A DNA stretch of 64,000 bases from Podospora comata (lineage: Eukaryota > Ascomycota > Sordariomycetes > Sordariales > Podosporaceae): the NCBI GenBank assembly GCA_017354895.1, contig CP071493.1:3100001-3164000 (forward strand), read 5' to 3'. How positions within the stretch are numbered: position 1 is the stretch's first letter; each line of letters opens with the position of its first letter. A program made the position numbers and the translations under genes. The notes beneath the pieces are model-generated. The model did no database searches and had not been told where the DNA came from. It saw only the letters and a program-made list of their open reading frames with translations. Below, piece after piece: positions 45,216 to 57,113 of this stretch.

Positions 45216-48190
45216 TATCTATGAGATGGCTTGATGTGGGAAAGGGGAAATATTCAAGAAGTTTTGTGCGGTGGTGAGAGGGATATTGAAGTTCACGGCT
45301 ATGTTATGATGATTTGAAGATTCGGGAATTGTTATAGAATGAAGGGAATGAACAACTCTGCCCATGATAATAAAAACTTATATGAAGGCATGTATGTTTA
45401 CCTCATTCAATGATTATGAGTCTTCCCACCCCGGTCACTACGAATGATTATGATAGTCTGATGACTGTGGTGTAGCTATCACTCTACCACTTTATGAAAT
45501 TGGCAAGATGTGTGGCGTAGGTGGAAAGACATGACGGAATCCGAGACATGTGGCTCTGAATGACATGGGTTCAGTTTGGAATCTCGATTCTCTTTTTCTG
45601 CTAAAGGCAAGCCAAGACACTCCGAGGGTTTGGTTACACCGGCCCTTTTTGAGTTTGTGTACACCCGAGACAGAAAAGGGGGGTTTGTTTGTGAAGCTGA
45701 AGGGTTGGTAAAGATACAAACCCGGAGTGCTGGACTCGTAAACGCTACCACTCAGAGTTCAAGGTTACGTGACATGCTCGGTTGATGAATTGTGAGATAC
45801 ACTTGTATAAGATCATGTACCAAAAAGGTCTGATTTGAAATCTTGTGAGCAGACATAGTGGCAATGCTGGTACTCACTGAACATAAAGTCAGATGTTCCC
45901 TGCCAAGAGAGACAGATTAACACCGCTAGATATTGCCCTTTGGGTAGTCAAGCCGTTAAACTTGGAACGAACTGCTCAACGTGGAACCGAGCGTGGCAAC
46001 ACAGATCACGAGTGTTGACGTGGTGGTACGGGGTAGAGACCGGAGTGTAAGCGGTGAGTTCTAGTTGGTCTCCTCTCTGAGCATTCTGATATCAAGGTGG
46101 AACGTGCCACAAAGTAGTTGTCACTTCTGCAGGTGTATAGATTCTGTATCGAGGGCAGAAGGTAGGCCGAGAAAATGCCAGCATACATACAGTTCCGCCA
46201 TGTCATTGGTACAGCTACATATGCAGTTGGCCGCAGAGGTTCTGTCTTGGCCAGGTGGAAGAGTACGATGTGGTTCTGGAGACGAGAAGAAGATTCGCCG
46301 CCGCCGCCCTCTTGCTTCTTCTGCCAACAGCGCCATTCGATGTCGGACAGTAAACCTGATCTTTGGAGGCCAAGCGGCATCCTCCTCGGCCTTGTATCGA
46401 TGTCAAGAAACTCCGGTAGTGATATCTGTACGACCCGTGATAAGGAGGGGGATGAACGGTTGCCAGCTTCGGCAGATTGTCTTTTCTCGGGAGTATACAA
46501 GGCGGCTGTGGGAAGTCGTGTCTTTTCTCGCACGTTGTGCTAGAGAACACGAAAGGTTATCTGGAAGGTGGCGTTGAGTGCCCCAGCTTTTATAAGACTG
46601 ACTCCCAACGTCTCGAAGGTACGGCCGGGCTGAGGCGATTTCGATCAGCGCTGACGGGCACACAAATCGGGTCTTATTGACACATGCGTAACAGTATGAG
46701 AAGGTCCAATACTGTGATGTTGAAATGACCTGCATGTCCTCGGCGAGACCTGTGGGCGGAAGGAGAAGGAGCATCCGTCTGACGGCAAGTTTGTTTGTAT
46801 CTACTTAGCGATAAGGGGCGCAGTCTTCGGTTTCAACAAGTCCAGGCTAACCAACAGCTCGCAATATTGATGATGACAAGATGTGTGACGGCAAGGTTTG
46901 GATGGCTCTTATGCAATGATTAACGAGACTCGATCCGCCATTTAGGCTAGGGCGGTGTCGGAAACAAGGTACCTGTAGACCACAACCGAGAGAGACCTCG
47001 CTCGACTTACACCACCCAAATAGGAAGTCTTGGCATTTGATTTGGGTATTGGAGCACCCAGGCAAAAGAAACCAGAGCAAGCGTAACAAAGCCAAAAAGC
47101 AGAATTCAGTTCCTTCCCTAGGTACCTGCAGCCACGTTAAAACCCGGCCGCTTTCCAGGGCCGGGTAAGGCCTGGCCCAGCATTGCGGGTAGATGGTCGT
47201 GACCGTCGCAAACAAAAAATAGCTGCTTGGGCCCAGAGCACGGAACTCAATGGTTGGGGGCAAATGCCATTTCTCTTTCTGACCACTCTTTTCCACTCAA
47301 CTTTGTAACTGTCACTCTCGGCAGTAGACTGAATGGAACTGCCATCGCCGCCATCAATACCAGCCATCCTCCAGCCATGTGCCTGTTGTATCCGGTGACC
47401 TGGCAGCGCTGAGACACTGGACGGAGACAGAACGCTTTATATACGACAGACAGCCAGAGCAACAAGCCGCATCGCCCGCATCTCTCAGAACCAGAGGCAA
47501 CAGGCCCTTTATTTCTTGACGTAATATTCAAAGCCAAAGGCCGTAACCCGTCGGAAAGCGCTCTGCCAACACGACCACCCAAGAATCCATTCCCACGACA
47601 GCCACCTGCACTCTCTCACTGCCGAGCCTTGAATAATTGCCCCTCTCTGACACCTCACCTGCCTGCGGCGGCGCTGTCGTCGAAGCTCCCCAGCTGCTCC
47701 CCAGCTGCTCCCAGAGCAACTCGCAACCCAGCTGGAGGGGCTCGTAGCCAACCATTGCCCCACTATTCGCAGCCTAGGCTTTGCACGGTGGAAGCCGCCA
47801 TTCAACGCATTCACTTTTTAACTTCTTGAAGAATTGCTCCGGTGTGCGAATCTTCCGCTTTTCCAACTCTGGATTCACCACTGCCCAACCCCAGACCTCC
47901 CAACCCTGCCGCAGGACCCCGCGGCCACTTGGGCGCTTCCAACACCACACAGCTCAGCAGACACTTCTCTCAGTATACCGCCTCATTCTTGTCTTCATTC
48001 TTCCTCACCCACCTCATCACCTCACCACCTCACCACCTCACCACGCCCACCCATCACCGACAACACCGACAACAGCCGCATCCATACCCGCACGATCCCC
48101 CACGGCCACCTGCGCCGACAACCCGGTCCGAGTCGGTCTCCTCTGTCTCCCCGATCGACTTCTGCTGAGCAGACCAACGTGAGGCAAACA
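45216..48190. other. Gene-free stretch left of SCH9
   Basis: About 3 kb with no supportable gene. Between 46.0 and 46.8 kb several frames are open on both strands at once, without motifs or splice signals. The right end (47.8-48.2 kb) is C-rich with an octamer repeat and looks like a promoter and leader for the exon at 48191. Confidence 0.4.
48013..48044. repeat. Octamer tandem repeat CTCACCAC
   Basis: Four head-to-tail copies, the first as CTCATCAC, in a C-rich leader 150 bases before the ATG at 48191. Directly visible. Confidence 0.8.
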
Positions 48191-48294
48191 ATGTCGGGCC
48201 CCGCAGGCGAAACTGCTGCCGCACCCTCCACCGGCGGCTCGGGAGGGGGTTTTGATCTGCTCCGGAGGGCAACTCAAGCCATGATGTCAAAGTA
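48191..48294 (+). other. Candidate 5' coding exon, possibly of SCH9
   Basis: An ATG in an ACAATG context opens 34 codons rich in Gly, Ala and Ser, with an amphipathic stretch (FDLLRRATQAMM). It ends at phase 2 at a perfect GTAAGT donor (48295). Splicing to an acceptor at 49884 would keep the SCH9 frame (joining Lys to SVAAAEEDG), but needs an intron of about 1.6 kb. Other acceptors in between lead to stops soon after. It could instead belong to a separate short transcript. This is inference from splice phase only. Confidence 0.35.
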
Positions 48295-49858
48295 AGTATC
48301 TTCTGCTCGCACCCCGTCTGTTGTTGTTGCATCTTCCCTGTCCCGTCGCTTCGACCTTCACTTTATCCCCATATTGCCCACATCTTCTATTCGGCCTTCC
48401 AGAAGGCCGGCATTGCTTTTAGCCACGACGACGCTCAGAGCCCCAACAACATCCAAGAAGTCGCACCGCATCGACATTGCAATCCATCAAAGCCCGGAGC
48501 ACACCGTCTCATCAACCGACAAACCCCTCTGGTGGCTGGGTCTCAAGCGGCAGCGAGGTGGCGATGGAGACAGAGGGGCCTGACAGCTGTCGTCCTGTCG
48601 GCGCGTTGCTTGGGACCACCCCCTTGCCCAAACATGGATAGACAGTCTCTTTCCTACCCCGCCACGGCTGCTCATACGTACACTACGAAACGTTGCAGAC
48701 TCCGCATATCTCCCTCCTCTTCGCTGGCCGTCCGCCCTACGGGAAAGTTGAGTCAGTCCGGCTAGTGCCGTCATCGCAAGTGCAAAAGTTGGGCGAGTTG
48801 CGGATTACGGTATCTGTCATCACACAATGCGGCGCTCCTACTCCCGCTCCCGCTCCCCTTGCAAGTGAGGGGCGTCCCTCTATGATTGCACCACCTCACT
48901 CGGTTCCGCCTACCGGATGTTTCTTGACCTGGCAAGGGCCATGTACCCATCGGTGTCTATCTGCCGTCCTCACCAACCTGATGTGCACATGCAAAAAGCG
49001 CATTGTCGTACCGGGATTGCGCCGGCGGCGACGGGGGTCGAAGACATTCGCGTGGGCTGAGGGGGGGGGGGTGCGGGCATATCAAGCCGAGAACGGCCTG
49101 ACTCGCTGAGTGAGCGAACCTGGAAGCTGCTGGCTGCTGGCTGCTGGCAGGTTGCCCTGGATTGTTCAGTCGGCACATCCCCCTCAGCGGCCCCCCCTCA
49201 CCCCTCCGTTCAACCCGATCTTGGGGCTTGGAATTGGGCCATTGGCACTGCAAAATGCTCGATATTCCCCCACTCACAGGCCTTTGCACCCACGACAACC
49301 ACATGGCAAGCATCAAGGGTGCTTCCATATCCAGTCTGCCTGATGAAGGGTTCGGCAGCGCAACAGGCAAGAAAATCCTCGGCCAGAAGGGGTTCTGTTC
49401 GCTCTCGGCCTCCCGGGTTTTGCAGATTCCTGCAATTCCTGCACAGCACTGCCAGCCCGACGGCCTGCCCCTACCTGCCCCATAGCCGTCCTGCCCTGCT
49501 TTCTACTGGGTGAGGCCATTTCTGGGGCGATCGTTAAAAGCCAGCAGGCCGCTGCCCCCTCCCCTCCCCTCCCCGTCCCCCGGCTACAGCTTTCTCGTCA
49601 TAGATGTAGTATATCCCACCCCTCTCCCCTCCCAGCGAACCACTTCGTCGGCTCAACTGTTCTTGTTGTTGGAATCTACCCCAACCCAATTCGCCCAAAA
49701 TTCACCATGAGCTAGCACCCTTTCCCCACGGCTGTCATCGTCTCCTGTCAATTTGTGCCCCACCTTATTACCCCCCCTTTTCTCCTCGGTCAACGAACAA
49801 CCCCTGCCTTGGTTTGCCTGCTTTCTCCGTGCTTCGGAAAAAATAACTCATCGTCAAC
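48295..49858. other. SCH9 5' region without clear gene
   Basis: C-rich, with several short open frames (48374-48583, 48693-49109 plus strand) and no recognisable domain. It is either an intron of an extended SCH9 transcript or its promoter and leader. A CTCCCG hexamer run lies at about 48840-48857 and a C/T run at 49551-49580. Confidence 0.4.
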
Positions 49859-52637
49859 ATGGAAGGTATTAACCAGCGCAGCAGGTCTGTCGCGGCAGCG
49901 GAAGAGGACGGTGCGGCGGATCAGATTGGTTACGAATCGCCGCGCTCTGGCATTGCGACTCCGCAGCCAGACCTTCAAGATCGACGGCTGCCGGGCATCA
50001 TGAGCTACTTCAACCAGGTTCGTGCAAGCTCTTTTCCGCGACTGTTTTCTGGTTCTTTCAGGACGAGTGGACAAGCCGCGACTACTCAGAAGGCCTCCGA
50101 CCACCAGACCGACGAGGCACGGGAACCCGATACACCGCCAGAGGTCCCACTCTCGCCCGCTGGGCCAGAGCCAGAGCCAAAGCCAGAGCCAGAGCCAGAG
50201 CCAGAACCATGCACCGATGCGTCAGATGAGGGTCCTCCTCTTCTGGCTCACGAGATTCTGGGACCTCCATCTGAGTCGTTGCCCCAGGAAGGCAGCCGGT
50301 TGCATCCCTACCCGACCCCTCCAGTCTCGCAGCCTTCGTCGTTGCGCAACTATGCTGGAGACCGGGGTAGCGTAAAGTCCCGAAGCGGGACGCCTCCTCT
50401 GTTTCGCCGTCCCAGCGTCTCTGACGCCGGCAAGGGCAAAGCAAGGAGGATGTCGATGCTGGCGCCCCTGACAACGACCACGGTGAACGGCTCCGTCGTG
50501 ACGGCTCCTCACCTTTCCAACCCGGCTGGCCGTGCCTCTACTGTCCCTAACTCTCCAAGTCGTCCCACATCTCACGACAGAATTTCTTACGAGTCCGCCT
50601 CTGTGTTGCATCTCAAGAAGCTAACAAGTGTGTCGGAAAAAAAGAGCGGTGCCAACACCCCAACTCGTGCACTCTCATCTACCCAACATTCGCGCTCCAG
50701 CGATGGGCATGAAAGTAACTCTAGGCACAACGGCGAGAGCATTGATCGGACTGCGACCAACACACCAACACCTCAGGGCGCCCGAGTACCAGCCCCAAGA
50801 GGAAAATTAGCCGTCAAGATTTCCGAAGCCAGAGGGCTAAAGCGATGTCAAAACCCTTATGTCGTTGTTGTTTTCCAGCGAAGCGAGCTCATCTCGGCCG
50901 GCCCTCGACCTTCGGAGATGGACGATGATGCCGCCATTGCCGCTGTGGCCATGGGCGGAGTGCCGATTCAGCGCACAGGGAGCGATTCTGGCAGGCCAAT
51001 GGCGATTCCAATGCGAAGCAGACAGAGCAGCAACACCAGTCTTTCCGATTTCAACACTTTCCGCAACCGCACCTCTGGGTCGCGGCGGTCCTTGACCAAC
51101 CCAAAGTGGGACGCGGAAGCCATCTTGTAGGTGACAACTATGTCGCGGGCTAATGCGACGATGCTGACAGCAGAACAGCGATGTTATTGACTCGGACATG
51201 CTTGTGGACATTTCGGTTTACGGGCAAGGACAAAATGGGGAGGAGTTCTTGGGTCATGTCGATTTCGAGGCCAAGTCGTCTGAGAGGGAGGGACCGGTCC
51301 GTGGTTGGTTCCCACTGAAAGGACATGCCGACACAATGGCCGAAAATGCGCCGACGGGCGAGATTTACGTCGAGGCGTTTTACCAGCGAGCGGAGCCGAA
51401 GCATTATGGACCCGAAGACTTTCAGATTCTGCGACTTATCGGCAAGGGCACGTTCGGCCAGGTGTATCAGGTTCGCAAGAAGGACACCAAGCGCATTTAC
51501 GCCATGAAGGTCTTGTCGAAGAAGGTGATTGTGCAGAAGAAGGAGGTGGCACATACTGTTGGCGAGCGCAACATTCTGGTACGGACAGCGATGGCCGATT
51601 CCCCATTTATTGTGGGCCTCAAGTTCTCCTTCCAGACTCCTTCTGATCTCTACCTGGTCACGGATTACATGTCGGGTGGAGAGCTCTTTTGGCATTTGCA
51701 AAAGGATGGCAAGTTTGAGGAGAAACGCGCCAAGTTCTACATTGCGGAGCTGATTCTCGCGATTCAACATCTCCATAAGAACGACATTGTTTATCGCGAT
51801 TTGAAGCCCGAGAACATTTTGCTGGATGCGAACGGCCACATTGCGCTCTGCGATTTCGGTCTTTCCAAGGCCAACCTCACCAAGAACGACACCACCAACA
51901 CATTCTGCGGCACAACGGAATATCTCGCCCCAGAAGTGCTCTTGGACGAGACGGGTTACACCAAGATGGTTGACTTCTGGTCTTTGGGCGTCCTGGTTTT
52001 CGAAATGTGTTGCGGGTGGAGCCCATTCTACGCCGAGGAGACGCAACAAATGTACAAGAACATTGCTTTTGGCAAGGTTCGATTCCCTCGGGATACTTTG
52101 TCGTTGGAAGGCCGGAATTTTGTCAAGGGGCTGCTGAACCGCAACCCGAAGCATCGTCTCGGCGCGACTGACGATGCCGAAGAGCTGAAGAGACACGCGT
52201 TCTTTGCCGACATTGACTGGGATGCTCTTTCTAAGAAGTTGATCACCCCTCCATTTAAGCCGCAACTCAAGAACGACACCGATGTCTCCTACTTCGACCC
52301 CGAGTTCACCAACGCTCTCAACACCAACGGGTCACTCAACGAGCGGGCGGCCGCCCTGGCCAAGGGATACGCGACATCGACTCCCCTCTCACCATCAGTA
52401 CAGGCCAATTTCCAGGGATTCACGTTTGTGGATGAGAGCGCGCTTGACGACCACATGGGGAACAGGTACAGCAAGTACGAGGACGAGGACATGGATGATG
52501 ATCACGACCGGAGGAGGGATGATGACTGGGACGACATGCGCGATGTCGATCCCCGGAATTCAAATCGCATGAGTGGAATCGTCAGGACCAACACTCACGA
52601 TGAGCAGATGTTTGGTGCATCAAACTTCGACATGTAG
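49859..52637 (+). CDS. SCH9: AGC kinase Sch9 (C2 domain plus kinase)
   Basis: Two exons (49859-51126, 51179-52637) give 908 residues. The first 310 residues are disordered, with a (Pro-Glu)n run at about residue 103-117. A C2 domain (GKLAVKISEARGLKRCQNPY to GEIYVEAFYQ, about 315-490) has a Ser-rich insertion and is split by the intron. The kinase starts near 503: GKGTFGQV, VYRDLKPEN, CDFGLSK and the activation loop TNTFCGTTEYLAPE. The C-terminal hydrophobic motif is FQGFTF. Sch9 is phosphorylated by TORC1 in yeast and controls growth, ribosome biogenesis and stress; in filamentous fungi it also affects development. The C2-kinase order is diagnostic. An additional 5' exon at 48191 is possible. 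Confidence 0.95.
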
Positions 52638-54163
52638 TCTTTTGCATGGCTCTCTGTCTCTCTTTCTACCTATGACAATCCTCCGTTTCTTCTCTCTCGA
52701 TTAATCTTGTTACTTTTCAGCTTTTTTTTTAACCTTCTTTGACTACATTTGTGGGCTGGGGGGAGAGAAAATGGCACATAACTCACTCGAGCAAAAAGAA
52801 AAGAAAAACCTTTTTTTTACAGACACTTGTTTGATGACCCCAACGAGGCTCTTATTACGCACTACTTACTTATAACCATAGCATTGTGCATTTCAAGGTC
52901 GGTTTCTAATGGGGGTGGGTGCATGGGCTCGGTCGGTGGTGTGTGTTTTGGTTGGTTGGTTGGTTGGTTGGTTGGTTGGGGAGGTGTTGAGGTGTTTGAT
53001 GTTTTTTTCTTTTTCTTGTTTTTTTTTTTTTGATGATGAAATGGGGAGCAGCAGCACACTATAAGAACAATAATAAGAACTAACTGGCAAGGTGTTCTTG
53101 GGTGTGTGAGTGTGTGTGAGTGTGTGAGTGTGTGAGTGTGTGAGTGTGTGTGTGTATGTGTGGAAGTTGGTTGGGGGGGGAGGGGAGTAGGTAAATTAAT
53201 AATCTTTAATGGACAGCGAGAGGTTGTTCAACGTTTATGAAGAGTGCTTTGCTCAATGAAAATACTCTATGGTGATGTTTGTGAATGTGTATTTTGTGGG
53301 GTGTTGTTGTTGTTGTTGTTGTTGTTGCTGCTGTAGTTGAGAAACAAAATCGGTGATGGCAAGGTGTGTTATGGTCACAGAAAGAAAGGTTGAAAAATAA
53401 TCATGGTTTTAATGAGGATGAAAGTTGAAGACAAGCCTGGAATACTGATCCTCGTATTATGGATTGGTCTGTTTATATGCTGTGGTGAAAAGAAGAAGTA
53501 GCCACGTAGAGCTGAATGGCGACGTCTTCGCTTCACAACGTGGATGATATTCAAGAGTTTTTATCACCCATGGCGATCGATCCGTTTCCCCTCTCACCAT
53601 GGCCTTGATGGGAGTGTTTACGTCACATAGGTAGGTCGGTGATTACCCCAGACAGCCTCATGTGCTGCCCAGAGAAATTGTTTTCTCTTGGAGTTGGTAT
53701 CCGCCTTAAAAGGGGGTAGCCGCCCCCCTTCCACCTCCGGGTCCGGGCGAGATCAAAGAAGCTGAGCTAGGAGCTTTGACATTGTCCCTTCAGTTCTGGC
53801 AGAGCTTGTAGTAGGTGGTTGGTTCACCCTCGCAGTCAAGAATCACCGTTTTAAACCAGCAGGGAGATTGTTCAATACCGCTGCGAGCGAGCCATCATAA
53901 AAAAACCAAAAAGGAGAAAAAAATCAATGTACACATTGACTACGGCCCATCTGTCCGAAATCAATCATCCTCCCCCACCCACCATCAACGCAAACACACA
54001 TCTTCATTTTTTTGCCATCTTGGAAGTCCAGCGTGACCTAACCGCCAATTTCCAATAATGTGTAATTCCCCATCTACCTCCTTCCATTCGTCCGAAAGTC
54101 CCCCCCCTCCGGTCCAAGGTGAAAGCGGATGTTTATTCAGCGCTGTCGAGGATAAAAGGGAAT
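52638..54163. other. Gene-free stretch with four microsatellites
   Basis: Spacer between the converging SCH9 and ATP14 genes. It holds a GGTT run (52948-52979), a GT/GTGTGA array (53101-53161), a GTT run (53301-53333) and several T-runs. No coding signal is seen. Confidence 0.5.
52948..53333. repeat. GGTT, GTGTGA and GTT microsatellites
   Basis: Three separate simple repeats in 0.4 kb of the SCH9 3' flank: GGTT about eight copies, GT/GA-interrupted array about 60 bp, and GTT about nine copies. All are G/T-rich on the plus strand. Confidence 0.85.
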
Positions 54164-55046
54164 CTAGTGGTGAGCACCATCATCCTCCTCCTCCTCAACA
54201 AGCCAGTCCTCCACAACAGCCGTGGTCTGAGCACCGCTGGCATCAACCTCGGAGCCCTCGACCTCGACAGCCATGCTCTCGTACTCCTTGAGGCTGGAGG
54301 CGAGGTCGGCCTCCTCGGGCGACTTGGGCGTCTTGGGGAGGTTGAAGGTGGCGACCTGGCCGACGGCGTCCGAGTCCTTGATGGGGGTGGGCTTGTAGGC
54401 CTTGAGCTCCTTGAGGTAGAGCTCCTGGACGAAGTCGGCTGTAAAACAGAGATAATCTGTCAGTATTATTATTCCTCAACGTGAAAATGATGACCAGTAT
54501 TATAATATCGGGGTTCGGTCGTCGTCAGCGGGGAGGGATCGTTGGTTGAAGTGGGTGGTTGGTGGTGGTGTTGTATCATGTCGAGCTTCCCTCCCTGTCC
54601 TCCACTATAGCTCCCCTCAAGCTTCCATCCACGTCATTCCCATTCTCCCCAATATCTCTCCTCTTTTCATATCCTTTTCCCAACCCCCCCCTTCCCCCCT
54701 TCTTCCTCCCTATCCACCCCATCTCCTTCCAGTTCGTCATCTCGGTGTCGGTATTCATCGTGGTTCCGTATCGCCCCTCGATCCCCCTCCCCTCCTCCCC
54801 TTAGTCAACAGAAATCCACATACCTCTCCTCGCAACAGTAGGAGCAATAAAAGTCCTAGCCTGCACAGCAACAGCAGTCCGGCCAGCAGCAAGTCTGGAC
54901 ACAGCCGAGACGGCCTTGGTCTGACAAAACGAGTCAATTTCCAAGTTCACACCAACACCAACACCAACACCAACAACCTTGTATTTAAATCAATTGAAAC
55001 AATTGAAAGATGGATGGGTAGTACATACCGAAGCCCGGGAGAACAT
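54164..55046 (-). CDS. ATP14: ATP synthase subunit h, mitochondrial
   Basis: Three exons (55029-55046, 54824-54920, 54164-54438) give 129 residues. The first exon carries only six codons. Residues 1-38 are a presequence rich in Arg, Ala and Ser (MFSRASTKAVSAVSRLAAG). The mature part opens with DFVQELYLKELKAYKPTPIKD, the conserved subunit-h block. It continues with FNLPKTPKSPEEADLASSLKEYE and an acidic C-terminus. Subunit h belongs to the peripheral stalk of F1Fo ATP synthase in the inner mitochondrial membrane. Splice donors are GTATGT or near it and phases agree. The tiny first exon with a FSRAS start fits the targeting peptide, and no other upstream ATG does. Confidence 0.93.
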
Positions 55047-55646
55047 TTTGGAAAGGGTTGTGGTTGTTGTTGTGTTTTCGGGGGAGGAAAAAGAAGAAAA
55101 CAACAAGGCCTAAACGCTCGAGGTGTCGTCGGAGGAGTCGCGGGGATGTGGAAAGGGTGTTGGTCGGCTGCTGCGGTGGTGGAGGTTCCTTGGCTGAGAG
55201 GTTTTCAAAAAAAGCCCCCGGCTCAACGTCGTGCAGAGGGAGATGCTCCCCCACCCAAAAGTTGCCGGGAATCATCGGTAGGCCGCGTCACGTGATGGCC
55301 CCAGCTATCACCACTTGTCATTTATTCACTTCATCCGAACTCATTCATTCAAGAAATTCAGGAACGCCGTGGACGATAGTTGAACCTTTATCATTCATCG
55401 ATGCCTCGAATGAATTAATCACTGCATCATAGCTCAGCCTCAACTCTCACACTGACTAGCACAAAGACAACAATCTAAGTCAAAACTCGGTACCAATTCA
55501 ACAACTCACACCCAACTCGAGCCAAAAGAAAAATAATAATAAAAAACCCTAGATAAAACCCCCGCGCATATGCCAACCCCGAATGTATCTATGAGCACCC
55601 GATGTCATAAATCTAATCCCAATGCCCCCCATCTCAAACCCACCCC
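55047..55646. other. ATP14 promoter and 3' flank of next gene
   Basis: No gene is seen. The left part is the ATP14 promoter; the right part is the 3' flank of the DOMON-b561 gene. No canonical TATA or CCAAT box stands out. Confidence 0.45.
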
Positions 55647-57113
55647 CTAAGCATACCTCCCACCATGCCGCCTCGACTCTTGGTACGGCCTCCTCATGTT
55701 GCCAGGGACTCGATCTTCCTTATAGCTCCTCCCCTGTGCCTTCTGAGCCCCAATAACCGTAAACACCTTGGCAAGAATATAACATAGGAATATAACGCCG
55801 GCAACCACGCCGTAGGCGATCACGAGCTCTTGCCGCTCTCCGACAAGCCGGAGGCCCAACCCACCGTTGATGATGCCCAGCAGCATCAGGATCCGGCCGA
55901 GCCAGATGTGTACGTAACTGACGGCACCGCGGCTCTGCGTCTGAACATACTGACGATGATGAATGTAGCCGAGCGCAGGCTGTACCCCGAAAAAGGCAAC
56001 AACCACGGTACCGAGAATCGTGTGCGTCTGTGTGAAGAGCTGCAATGGCTGTCAGTCAAATTCTGGCAGGGGTCTCATGAAGAAGAAAAAAACACTCACC
56101 ATATTCCGGTCTTTGGCGCTCTGAACACCGAGACCGAAAGCCGCCCACATCAGAGCAAAAGTGATCACCTGCCACGCTCCATGGACATACCATCTCCCAA
56201 GAAGCGGCATAAGAAGGGAGCCCAAGGGATAAAGCACTGCCATAACCAAAGCCCCGATAACACCGTGAGCTGCGAGAATCGCGGCGGCATTGGGGTTTCC
56301 TCTAGCCAGCGTTATCCCATTGCCTCCTGCGGGTGAACCGGAACCGGAACCGGAACCACCGCCACCACCAGTGTCGCGGGAGGTAAGGAAAGGATTACTA
56401 TCGGAGTTGATGGTTGCCGTAGTCAAATCGATATTGAACCCGGTATGGTCGCTACCTCCGTGCTGAGAGATGGTGGCGCCCTTATTTGTCGTCGCCAACG
56501 AAGATCCCGATCTCCAGGCTGCGATCCAAGGCACGCTGGTCCCCTGAAGAGACATGTCACCCCCATTCCAGGACTCACAGTTCGCACACGCAACATTCGC
56601 CGTCATGATTCCACCAGCAACACCGCTTCCAGCGAGCAGCGTCTGCAGGTGATGTCAGCAAGGGTCAAACTCCTACAAAACGATCTGGGAGAAGCAAAAT
56701 CATACCAGTTGCGCCGCTGTGCTGCTCTGGTCCCACTGGGGCTGACTGTGGGCAGTTCCCAGGCGTGGCGAAATCGTCACGTTGCCGTTGCCGTCCTGGT
56801 ACATGACAAAGATGCTGGCGCCAGCCATCTGCGAGCCGGTGCCCAGAGCCACCCATGAGTACGACGTTGGCGCCTTCAACTGGAAGTAGATGTTGCCCGA
56901 ATTTGAGCTTGCCGAGGAGGTGGGAACGGCGATGCTGTAGCAGATGTTTTCGGTGGCACAAATGCTCTGAGGGTCGGCTTGTACCAGGCTGGCACCTATG
57001 ATAGTTGTCAGTATCATGCAATGTGGGCTTGGTGCTGTGTGGGCTTGGTGCTGTGAAAGAGACATACCCAGCAACGCCGAGGCCATCAACGACCTGCCCC
57101 CAACTCTCTTCAT
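55647..57113 (-). CDS. DOMON-cytochrome b561 transmembrane redox protein
   Basis: Four exons (57068-57113, 56706-56995, 56100-56642, 55647-56039) give 423 residues. The start codes for a signal peptide (MKRVGGRSLMASALLGASLVQA). A cellobiose-dehydrogenase-type cytochrome (DOMON/iron reductase) domain follows, with MAGASIFVMYQD for the Met haem ligand and a downstream His. A Gly/Ser linker leads to a b561-type membrane domain of five or six helices (LAAHGVIGALVMAVLYPLGSLL, YVHGAWQVITFALMW, YVHIWLGRILMLLGIINGGL). These His residues would bind two haems. The C-terminus is basic and cytosolic. Such proteins move electrons across the plasma or vacuolar membrane; the substrate is unknown. All introns are 60-73 bp with consistent phases. 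Confidence 0.92.

Noticed and set aside
46006-46774. Open frames of 110-175 codons on both strands
   Set aside because: Same pattern of simultaneous openness. No motif, signal peptide or start context favours any one of them.
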